The position numbers were made by a program, and so were the translations under genes. Under the pieces are notes generated by a model. That model was not told where the DNA came from. It made no database searches and saw nothing but the letters and a program-made list of their open reading frames with translations. Shown here in pieces: positions 1 through 5,294 of a stretch of 6,244 bases of DNA (the stretch's first letter is position 1; the number at the start of each line of letters is the position of its first letter). The DNA comes from Erysipelotrichaceae bacterium (GTDB lineage: Bacteria; Bacillota_I; Bacilli_A; Erysipelotrichales; Coprobacillaceae): assembly GCA_021202205.1 (NCBI GenBank), contig JAJQDJ010000260.1:1-6244 (forward strand), given 5' to 3'.

Positions 1-100
1 TCTATAAAAATTAAATTTTTTTCATCTTAATTCCTCTTTCTGCTTGCAATTCGGGTTTATTTAAAAATTTTAAGTGTGAAAAAATTAACGTAAAGTTTTA
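1..100. other. AT-rich intergenic leader upstream of the rnf operon
   Basis: I see no supported gene here. The stretch is very AT-rich. On the minus strand an AAAGAGG motif (39 to 33) lies seven bases before an ATG (25 to 23), which looks like a translation start, but the frame reads only Met-Lys-Lys-Ile before TAA. A partial palindrome resembling a Rex operator lies at 74-91. The left edge of the window cuts off whatever lies further upstream. Confidence 0.6.
74..91. promoter_or_regulatory. Possible Rex-type operator (weak)
   Basis: TGTGAA (75-80), an AAAA spacer (81-84) and TTAACG (85-90) resemble the Firmicute Rex operator, written as TTGTTAA or TTGTGAA, four A/T-rich bases, then TTAACAA or TTCACAA. 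By eye 10 of the 14 non-spacer positions match TTGTTAA-N4-TTAACAA. Rex senses the NADH/NAD+ ratio, so control of an NAD+-linked Rnf complex would make sense. The site ends 9 bases before the proposed -35, not over the promoter core, and chance matches are common in such AT-rich DNA. Confidence 0.25.
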
Positions 101-129
101 TTTTCAAATTGTCATTTAAGTGTTATAAT
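101..129 (+). promoter_or_regulatory. Probable sigma-A promoter of the rnf operon
   Basis: A perfect TATAAT -10 box at 124-129 is preceded by TGT (121-123), giving an extended -10. A TTTTCA box at 101-106 (4 of 6 matches to TTGACA) lies 17 bases upstream of it. Transcription would start near 136, leaving a leader of about 25 bases with the GGAGGG ribosome-binding site at 150-155. A TTGTCA at 109-114 is a better -35 sequence, but it is only 9 bases from the -10. Confidence 0.65.
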
Positions 130-149
130 AAAAAAAATATTAGGAGTAT

Positions 150-155
150 GGAGGG
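150..155 (+). promoter_or_regulatory. Ribosome-binding site of rnfC
   Basis: GGAGGG ends five bases before the ATG at 161 and fixes that start. A second, more distant AGGAG lies at 142-146. Confidence 0.75.
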
Positions 156-160
156 ATAAT

Positions 161-1468
161 ATGAGTATTTTATCTGGCATTGCAAAAGCAAAGCTTGATG
201 GTCAGAAAGGTTTAACGAAAGATAAACCTATTTTAACTATTGAAGATCCAGATGTTGTTTATATTCCTTTGGTTGTAGGTATGGCGACAGATTTTGATGT
301 TCTAGTTAAAGAAGGAGATAATGTCTGTATTGGGACAAAGTTAGCAGTACGAAAAAGTGTTTATGTGCCTATTTATGCATCTGTATCTGGAACAGTAAAG
401 GGTATTGAAAAAAGAATGCATGCTTCAAAGAGACAGCAACAGCATATAGCAATTATCAACGATCATAAAAATAAACGTGTTAAAGCTATCGATATTGAAA
501 ATCCTGATGATTTGAAGCAATCAGAGATTGTTGATGCCATTAAAGAATTAGGTATTGTAGGTCTTGGTGGATCAGGTTTCCCAACTTTTTTGAAGTATGG
601 ACATCCTGAAAGCATTGATACGATTATTATTAATGGTGTTGAATGTGAACCATTTTTAACGAGTGATCATTTGGCTATGAAACGTGATATTAAGGCGTTG
701 TTTGATGGTACTAAGTTTTTAATGAAGGCAGCTGAAGCTTCTAAGGCTATTATTGCAATTAAAGAGCATAAACCTGATTTATTTGAATTATTGGTTGAAG
801 AGGCAAAAAACTATAGTGATATTACACCTGTAGAAGTTGAAGATTGTTATCCTATGGGTTGGGAAAGAAAACTTGTAGAAACAATCGCGAAGAAAACTTA
901 TGACAGATTGCCTGCTGAAGTAGGGGTCATTGTTAATAATTCTGCAACAGCTATTGCAGTTTCAAAAGGTATCAGAAGTGGTGAATGTATTTCAAGACGT
1001 GTTGTAACTATGTCAGGGAATGGGCTGAAAAATCCACAAAATGTCGATGTGGCAGTTGGTACACCAGTCAATTATATTGTTGAAAAAATTGGCGGATATA
1101 TTGATGATGAAGTTGATGGCTTTGTTTTAGGTGGAGGCCCAATGATGGGAAAATCAGTCATGAATGATACATTTGTGATTTGTACTTACAGCAATGCTAT
1201 TACAGTTTTAAAGAAAGAAAATATTAAGCCTTTACCTTGCTTGAAATGTGGTGAATGTACATTGCATTGTCCAGCACATTTACAGCCAGTACGTATTATG
1301 CAAGCAGAAAAAGCAGGAGATGCTGATTTGATTGAAAAATTAAATGTCTTTGATTGTGTGGAATGTGGCATGTGTACATATATTTGTCCAAGCAAAATTG
1401 AAGTGACAGATATGGTTGCCAAAGCAAAACGTCGTTATCAATTGGCACAAAGAAGAAAGAAGGCATAG
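161..1468 (+). CDS. rnfC: Rnf electron transport complex subunit C (RnfC)
   Basis: RnfC is the peripheral cytoplasmic subunit that exchanges electrons with NAD+/NADH in the ferredoxin:NAD+ oxidoreductase. The 435 residues match the usual clostridial length. The N-terminus has the RnfC barrel-sandwich fold (SVSGTV, residues 74-79). A complex-I 51-kDa-like nucleotide/FMN domain follows, with GLGGSGFPT (134-142) and NGVECEP (158-164). An SLBB-like segment lies around 280-330. Two ferredoxin-type motifs close the protein: Cys360, 363, 366, 370 and Cys399, 402, 405, 409, each C-x2-C-x2-C-x3-C followed by Pro, enough for two [4Fe-4S] clusters. No key residue looks missing. The start is supported by GGAGGG at 150-155. 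It is the first gene of the operon; its TAG stop overlaps the AGGAGG of rnfD, so the two are co-translated. Confidence 0.97.
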   Translation: MSILSGIAKAKLDGQKGLTKDKPILTIEDPDVVYIPLVVGMATDFDVLVKEGDNVCIGTKLAVRKSVYVPIYASVSGTVKGIEKRMHASKRQQQHIAIINDHKNKRVKAIDIENPDDLKQSEIVDAIKELGIVGLGGSGFPTFLKYGHPESIDTIIINGVECEPFLTSDHLAMKRDIKALFDGTKFLMKAAEASKAIIAIKEHKPDLFELLVEEAKNYSDITPVEVEDCYPMGWERKLVETIAKKTYDRLPAEVGVIVNNSATAIAVSKGIRSGECISRRVVTMSGNGLKNPQNVDVAVGTPVNYIVEKIGGYIDDEVDGFVLGGGPMMGKSVMNDTFVICTYSNAITVLKKENIKPLPCLKCGECTLHCPAHLQPVRIMQAEKAGDADLIEKLNVFDCVECGMCTYICPSKIEVTDMVAKAKRRYQLAQRRKKA

Positions 1469-1477
1469 GAGGTTTAT

Positions 1478-2983
1478 ATGAAGGTTACATTACAGAGAAC
1501 ATCACCAAACTATCGTCAAAAACTTTCAACACAGCGTATTATGCGTGATTTAACGATTGCTTTGTTGGTGATTGTAGCTTATACATTATTCTATTATTAT
1601 AATTATTTATCTAATGATCCATTTATTCAAGTAGCTTTGATGTTTGTGGTATCATTGGTTGTTGCATTTGCTACTGAGATTGTTTGGGCTTATATGCACA
1701 AACAAAAAATATTTGATTATTTAAAGAGTAGTTTTCCATGGGTAACAGCGATTATATTAGTTTTAACATTACCTATTGGTACACCTTTATATGTTGTAGG
1801 AGTTTCATCATTTGTTGCTATTTTCTTAGGAAAACTGGTATATGGTGGTTTTGGTCAAAATATATTTAATCCAGCTTTAGTAGGTCGTGTTGTAGCACAT
1901 TTAGCTTTTAGTTCGGATTTGATTGCAACAGCTACACCTTCTGGTGTTGATGTATCATCATCTGCAACACCAATTACAATGATGGCTGCTACAAATTGGT
2001 TGGGTGGAGATAGTTTTACTTATTCTTTATCTGATTTATTCTTTGGAAGTCATACTGGTGCACTTGGCGAAACTTGTGTTATTTTGTTGTTGGTTTTAGG
2101 TATCGTGATGATACTTAGAAAAGTTATTGATGCAAGAATACCTGTTTCTTATTTATTAACAATTGTTATATTAAGTGAAGTATTTGCGGTGATTAATGGT
2201 TTGGATTTATTAACATATCCTCTTTATCATTTGTGTTTAGGCGGTTTGATGTTTGGTGCTTTCTTTATGGCTACTGACCCAGTGACATCACCTACAAGTC
2301 CACAGGGTAAAATTATTTATGGTGTTGGTTTAGGTTTTTTAACGATGATTATTCGACTAAAAGCTAATTATCCTGAGGGTGTCTTATTCTCTATATTAAT
2401 CATGAATATGTTAACACCATTAATTGATTCATTGATTTTAGGAAGAACAGATACGAAGATAGCACAAAAGTGGTTAAGTATTGTTGCAGTCTTAGCTGTT
2501 GCAATTGTTTGTGTAGCAGGTATTGGCTTTACAATTAAAAGTGAAGTAGAAGCTGAAGAATTGGCTGCTAAAGAGGCTGAGGAAGAAGCGGCAAGAGAGG
2601 CTGAAGAAGCTGCTAATCAAGCTGATTGGACATATGTGGAAACAACTGACGATGGTTATGTCATGGAAGTTAGCGGTTTTAGTTCATCAAATAAGATGAA
2701 AGTAGCTGTACAAATTGATGGTGATACAATCACATCTGTTAAAGTATTAGAATATGCAGGGGAAACAGACGGCTATGGTAAAGATTTAATAGAAAATGGT
2801 GAAGTACCAAATGATTCTTCAAAGGCTGATGTTGCTAGTGCATTTGTTGAAGCTGTTTTCGGTGGTAATTTAAGTAGCAGTGACATCGATGATATTGAGG
2901 TTTCTACAGGTGCAACAAAGACATCTACAGGTATTATTAATGCTATTAAGGGTGCTCTTGAGCAAGCAGAAATAGGAGGTTAG
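1478..2983 (+). CDS. rnfD: RnfD with a C-terminal RnfG-like FMN-binding domain (fusion)
   Basis: Residues 1 to about 330 are a normal RnfD, the integral membrane subunit that carries covalent FMN. It has multiple hydrophobic helices and family motifs FNPALVGR (130-137), GSHTGALGET (190-199) and DPVTSP (267-272). The flavinylation site is probably Thr164 in D158-V-S-S-S-A-T164-P, where Ser162 stands in for the Gly of the D-x-x-S/T-G-A-T motif used by the flavin transferase ApbE. At 501 residues it is far longer than a usual RnfD (about 300-350). The extra part is one more helix (332-353), a Glu/Ala-rich linker (356-381) and an FMN_bind-like domain (384-501) ending in STGAT (476-480). The reading frame is continuous with no internal ribosome-binding site, so this is one protein. 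AGGAGG at 1467-1472 supports the start. Confidence 0.95.
   Translation: MKVTLQRTSPNYRQKLSTQRIMRDLTIALLVIVAYTLFYYYNYLSNDPFIQVALMFVVSLVVAFATEIVWAYMHKQKIFDYLKSSFPWVTAIILVLTLPIGTPLYVVGVSSFVAIFLGKLVYGGFGQNIFNPALVGRVVAHLAFSSDLIATATPSGVDVSSSATPITMMAATNWLGGDSFTYSLSDLFFGSHTGALGETCVILLLVLGIVMILRKVIDARIPVSYLLTIVILSEVFAVINGLDLLTYPLYHLCLGGLMFGAFFMATDPVTSPTSPQGKIIYGVGLGFLTMIIRLKANYPEGVLFSILIMNMLTPLIDSLILGRTDTKIAQKWLSIVAVLAVAIVCVAGIGFTIKSEVEAEELAAKEAEEEAAREAEEAANQADWTYVETTDDGYVMEVSGFSSSNKMKVAVQIDGDTITSVKVLEYAGETDGYGKDLIENGEVPNDSSKADVASAFVEAVFGGNLSSSDIDDIEVSTGATKTSTGIINAIKGALEQAEIGG
2543..2620 (+). repeat. Low-complexity Glu/Ala linker in RnfD
   Basis: Imperfect repeats of GCTGAAGAA-like and GAGGCTGA-like units encode residues 356-381 of RnfD, almost entirely Glu, Ala and Lys/Arg. 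The pattern predicts a charged helix or coiled coil. It separates the last membrane helix from the extra FMN-binding domain and may act as a rigid spacer. Such repeats could also vary in length between strains. Confidence 0.75.
2627..2980 (+). other. FMN_bind-like domain at the RnfD C-terminus
   Basis: Residues 384-501 of RnfD resemble the RnfG encoded immediately downstream. Shared landmarks in the same order are DGYV/AGYV, a cluster of serines (FSSS versus YSSS), GETDGYG versus GETKGLG, and the terminal STGAT versus SGAT. Thr480 is the position equivalent to the flavinylated Thr of RnfG. The ApbE motif normally has Asp three residues before the Ser/Thr; here that place is Glu474, so covalent FMN loading is plausible but not assured. 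Confidence 0.8.
2974..2979 (+). promoter_or_regulatory. Ribosome-binding site of rnfG inside the rnfD coding end
   Basis: AGGAGG lies eight bases before the rnfG ATG (2988) and at the same time encodes part of the last residues (Ile-Gly-Gly) of RnfD. At rnfC/rnfD and rnfG/rnfE the same TAGGAGGT string supplies the in-frame stop TAG. Here the frame is different and RnfD reads through to the next TAG. Confidence 0.75.
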
Positions 2984-2987
2984 GAAT

Positions 2988-3503
2988 ATGGCTAAGATCG
3001 TAAAATTAACAGTTTTACTTGCTATAGTTGCAGGAATATCTGGTGGCATTATGTCTTTTGTTTATTCACAAACAAATCCTATTATTCAAGAAGCTGCCAT
3101 TGAAACTGTAAAAGAAAGCTTAGAAGAAATTTATCCTGGTGAAGAATTTAGTGAAGAATCAACTGATTTGGATGATTATGAAGGTATTGAAGCAGTTTAT
3201 AAAGCTGGAGATGCTGGTTATGTTTATGAATGTAGTGTTTATGGTTATTCATCATCAACACCTATTACATTTTTGATTGGTTTAGATAATGATGGAACTT
3301 ATAAGGGATATGTCGTAACTGATTTAAGTGGTGAAACAAAGGGCTTAGGATCACAAGTTGGTGATGACGCTTTTGTAAGTTCTATTGTCGGTAGCGATAT
3401 TGGCAGTGATATTGATACTATTTCTGGTGCAACAATTTCTTCAAGTGCTGTTTTAGAAACTATTGATAATTGTGTGGCACATTATGAAGATAACTATCAA
3501 TAG
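2988..3503 (+). CDS. rnfG: Rnf electron transport complex subunit G (RnfG)
   Basis: RnfG is a single-helix membrane protein with an extracytoplasmic domain carrying covalently bound FMN, which passes electrons within the Rnf complex. The 171 residues are at the short end for the family. One hydrophobic segment spans residues 5-27, followed by the FMN_bind domain with GETKGLG in the middle and D143-T-I-S-G-A-T149 near the end. This is an exact D-x-x-S-G-A-T motif for ApbE, with Thr149 as the expected FMN acceptor. The start is fixed by AGGAGG at 2974-2979. It sits between rnfD and rnfE as in other rnfCDGEAB operons. No apbE gene is visible in this window, so the flavin transferase must be encoded elsewhere. 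Confidence 0.96.
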   Translation: MAKIVKLTVLLAIVAGISGGIMSFVYSQTNPIIQEAAIETVKESLEEIYPGEEFSEESTDLDDYEGIEAVYKAGDAGYVYECSVYGYSSSTPITFLIGLDNDGTYKGYVVTDLSGETKGLGSQVGDDAFVSSIVGSDIGSDIDTISGATISSSAVLETIDNCVAHYEDNYQ

Positions 3504-3514
3504 GAGGTATTGGT

Positions 3515-4156
3515 ATGAAAAAATTTGATATATTTAAAAAAGGTTTATTGAAGGAAAATCCTATATTTGTTTTACAATTAGGTTTATGCTCCGCATTAGC
3601 TATCACTACTTCTCTTACCAATGCTGTGGGTATGGGGATAGCAGTTATTTGTGTTTTAATCATGAGTAATACAATTATTTCATTACTAAGGAATATTATC
3701 CCTAATGAAATAAGAATTCCTGTATATATTGTTATTATTGCAACATTGGTTAAATGTGTCCAAATGATTATGAATGCTTATACGCCAGAATTATATGATT
3801 CTTTAGGTGTATTTATTCCTTTGATTGTTGTCAATTGTATTATATTAGGAAGAGCTGAAGCTTTTGCTTCAAAAAATGGTGTATTAGATTCTATATTAGA
3901 TGCTTTAGGTATGGGTATTGGTTATTTGTTTGCAGTATTGGTTATTTCTTTTGTTAGACAACTTATTGGTACAGGTGCTATTTCTTTATACAATCCATTG
4001 GATGCAACTCAAGTTATATTTAATATTGAACTTTTCCCTGATTATGCAATTGGATTATTAACACAATCAGCGGGTGCTTTTATTGCTTTAGGTTGTATCT
4101 TAGCATTTATTCAATATTTAAAGGTTAGAAAAGCAAAGAAAGTGAGTGTGAAGTAA
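3515..4156 (+). CDS. rnfE: Rnf electron transport complex subunit E (RnfE)
   Basis: RnfE is one of two homologous polytopic core subunits (with RnfA) that sandwich a [2Fe-2S] cluster within the membrane and are thought to take part in ion coupling. The 213 residues form about six hydrophobic helices. The conserved half-site cysteines are visible: Cys25 in LGLCSAL and Cys108 in VVNCIILGRAEAFASKN. The family's LGLCP appears here as LGLCS. RISLLR-like and IRIPVYIVIIAT signatures are also present, and the C-terminus is a basic tail (KVRKAKK). The start is supported by AGGAGG at 3502-3507, which overlaps the rnfG stop codon. Its own stop is one base before the rnfA ATG. Confidence 0.96.
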   Translation: MKKFDIFKKGLLKENPIFVLQLGLCSALAITTSLTNAVGMGIAVICVLIMSNTIISLLRNIIPNEIRIPVYIVIIATLVKCVQMIMNAYTPELYDSLGVFIPLIVVNCIILGRAEAFASKNGVLDSILDALGMGIGYLFAVLVISFVRQLIGTGAISLYNPLDATQVIFNIELFPDYAIGLLTQSAGAFIALGCILAFIQYLKVRKAKKVSVK

Positions 4157-4157
4157 G

Positions 4158-4730
4158 ATGGAATTAATTGGTTTATTTGTTAGTTTAACATTTGTTAATA
4201 ACGTTGGCTTAAGTAAGTTTTATGCTATTTGTCCATTAATGGGTTTATCTAAAAAACCTCAAAATGCATTAAATATGGGCTTAGCCATAACATTCGTTAT
4301 CTTTGTAGCTTCTATAGTAACATATTTTCTTTATTATTATGTTCTTGTACCATTAGAAATCACTTACTTAGATTTGATTACATTTATTCTTGTCATTGCT
4401 TCTTTAGTACAATTTGTTGAAATGTTCTTAAAGAAAACAAGTCCTGAAATATATAAATCTATGGGTGTTTATTTACCATTGATTACAACAAACTGTGCTG
4501 TTTTAGGTGTTGCTTTAGATAATATTTCAGCAGGTTATAATTTGGTAGAAGCTGCTGTTGCAGGCTTTGCAGTACCTTTAGGTTTTGCAATTGTTATTTA
4601 TGTCTTTGCTACAATTCGTGAAAGATTGGATATTGCTGATGTACCTGAAAGTTTTGAAGGTGCACCTATTGCTTTGATTACAGCTGGTATTATGGCTTGT
4701 GCTATTATGGGAATCGCAGGTATTGTTTAA
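4158..4730 (+). CDS. rnfA: Rnf electron transport complex subunit A (RnfA)
   Basis: RnfA is the membrane core partner of RnfE, with inverted topology, and supplies the other two cysteines for the intramembrane [2Fe-2S] cluster. The 190 residues match the family length. Visible signatures are FVNN (12-15), AICPLMGLSK with Cys25, and TTNCAVLGVAL with Cys113. About six hydrophobic helices are apparent. There is no good AGGAGG before the start: the nearest purine-rich stretch, GTGAG at 4142-4146, is too far from the ATG and weak. Translation probably depends on coupling, since the rnfE stop ends only one base before this ATG. The stop overlaps the next start as TAATG. Confidence 0.96.
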   Translation: MELIGLFVSLTFVNNVGLSKFYAICPLMGLSKKPQNALNMGLAITFVIFVASIVTYFLYYYVLVPLEITYLDLITFILVIASLVQFVEMFLKKTSPEIYKSMGVYLPLITTNCAVLGVALDNISAGYNLVEAAVAGFAVPLGFAIVIYVFATIRERLDIADVPESFEGAPIALITAGIMACAIMGIAGIV

Positions 4731-4732
4731 TG
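4728..4732 (+). other. TAATG stop/start overlap, rnfA to small ORF
   Basis: The last base of the rnfA stop is the first base of the next ATG. Only weak purine-rich sequence precedes it, so re-initiation by ribosomes leaving rnfA is the likely route. This supports the ATG at 4730 over the upstream in-frame TTG at 4697, which would begin inside rnfA and add 11 residues without membrane character. Confidence 0.7.
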
Positions 4733-4900
4733 AGTTTATATGCAATAGTCTTTTTAGCAATTATGATTGCTATATTTATTGGAACTTATTTGTTAAATAA
4801 AAACACCCCAAAGCCTGAAGGGTGTGAAGATATGAAAGAATGTGGTGCATGTGCTAACTTTGCCTGTACTATGAATTCTCATCATAAGGAGGAAGAATAA
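4730..4900 (+). CDS. Small single-helix membrane protein with Cys-rich tail, in rnf operon
   Basis: I do not recognise a named family for this 56-residue protein. Residues 3-22 form one hydrophobic helix. The polar tail contains Cys32, Cys38, Cys41 and Cys46, spaced C-x5-C-x2-C-x4-C, then His51-His52 and three Glu. Stop-start overlaps (TAATG) at both ends lock it between rnfA and rnfB, which argues that it is translated with them. The layout (one N-terminal helix plus four cysteines, next to genes for a membrane [2Fe-2S] core) recalls NqrM (DUF539), the maturation factor of the related Na+-NQR. The C-G-x-C-x4-C spacing also equals that of RnfB, so it could be a reduced RnfB-like cluster carrier. 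FeoB-associated Cys-rich proteins have a similar look. The gene is well supported; the function is inference. Confidence 0.8.
   Translation: MSLYAIVFLAIMIAIFIGTYLLNKNTPKPEGCEDMKECGACANFACTMNSHHKEEE
4886..4892 (+). promoter_or_regulatory. Ribosome-binding site of rnfB within the small ORF
   Basis: AAGGAGG ends seven bases before the ATG at 4900 and fixes the rnfB start. It lies in the last codons of the small Cys-rich ORF, whose TAA stop overlaps the rnfB ATG as TAATG (4898-4902). Unlike the preceding junctions, rnfB therefore has its own strong site in addition to coupling. Confidence 0.8.
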
Positions 4901-5211
4901 TGAATGTAAATGCAATTTTAGCTTTAGCGATAGTTGGAGCCATTGCTGGATGTGTATTAGGAATTGCCAATCAATTTTTAAAGGTAGAAGATGATCCTCG
5001 TGTTGAAGCAGTTTCAGGTATGTTGCCAAATGCCAACTGTGGTGGATGTGGTTATCATGGTTGTGCTGGATTTGCTGATGCCTTGGTTAGTGGAGAAGTG
5101 AAAAGTGTTAAAAATTGTGTTGCAAGCAATCCCCAAATTAGAGAAGATATCCAAAAATATCTTAGTGAAACACCAGGACCAGATGGTGAAACAATTAAAG
5201 TTACGATATGA
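4900..5211 (+). CDS. rnfB: Minimal RnfB, one [4Fe-4S] domain and no ferredoxin domains
   Basis: RnfB normally takes electrons from reduced ferredoxin on the cytoplasmic side and feeds them into the Rnf complex. The 103 residues here contain an N-terminal helix (about 5-27), the membrane-proximal stretch VEAVSGMLPNANC, and the RnfB-type [4Fe-4S] motif Cys47-x2-Cys50-x4-Cys55-x17-Cys73. The protein ends 30 residues later. RnfB proteins usually continue into one or more pairs of C-x2-C-x2-C-x3-C-P ferredoxin motifs and are roughly 190 to over 300 residues long; those are absent. The usual Pro-Gly-Gly after the fourth Cys is also missing. The terminator begins on the stop codon and no ferredoxin motif follows in any frame before 5295, so this looks like the natural end, not a frameshift. 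Confidence 0.9.
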   Translation: MNVNAILALAIVGAIAGCVLGIANQFLKVEDDPRVEAVSGMLPNANCGGCGYHGCAGFADALVSGEVKSVKNCVASNPQIREDIQKYLSETPGPDGETIKVTI

Positions 5212-5238
5212 AACATGAGCAAAAGCTCATGTTTTTTT
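5211..5238 (+). terminator. Rho-independent terminator of the rnf operon
   Basis: A perfect 10-bp inverted repeat (AAACATGAGC at 5211-5220 with GCTCATGTTT at 5225-5234) encloses an AAAA loop. The T-run spans 5232-5238. The stem starts on the last base of the rnfB stop codon, so the operon ends with rnfB. The matching A-run on the other strand could let it work in both directions. Confidence 0.92.
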
Positions 5239-5247
5239 GCATAATCT

Positions 5248-5276
5248 TTGATTAATACATTCAAAACATGTAAAGT
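5248..5276 (+). promoter_or_regulatory. Weak candidate promoter for the flavodiiron-like gene
   Basis: TTGATT (5248-5253) and TAAAGT (5271-5276) are 17 bases apart, each with 4 of 6 consensus matches. Because a strong terminator precedes it, the next gene needs its own promoter. This one would leave only about a dozen bases of leader before the ATG, so it is uncertain. TATAAG at 5276-5281 is an alternative -10 with no matching -35. Confidence 0.3.
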
Positions 5277-5294
5277 ATAAGAGAAGGTGATAAA

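Noticed and set aside
109..129. TTGTCA as -35 for the TATAAT at 124-129
   Set aside because: The spacer is only 9 bases, far below the 16-18 needed; TTTTCA at 101-106 gives 17.
1186..1422. Open frame on the minus strand inside rnfC (78 codons)
   Set aside because: It is antisense to the two RnfC Fe-S motifs and its cysteines and histidines only mirror those codons; no ribosome-binding site or family resemblance.
3460..3663. Open frame on the minus strand across the rnfG/rnfE junction
   Set aside because: It is antisense to two well-supported genes, with no plausible start signal and no recognisable domain.
4697..4729. Upstream TTG start extending the small Cys-rich protein by 11 residues
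   Set aside because: It lies within rnfA, lacks a ribosome-binding site and adds a polar, Cys-containing stretch before the helix; the ATG in the TAATG overlap is more convincing.
4900..5294. Frameshifted remainder of a longer RnfB
   Set aside because: No C-x2-C-x2-C-x3-C motif is present in any frame after the stop, and an intrinsic terminator follows at once.
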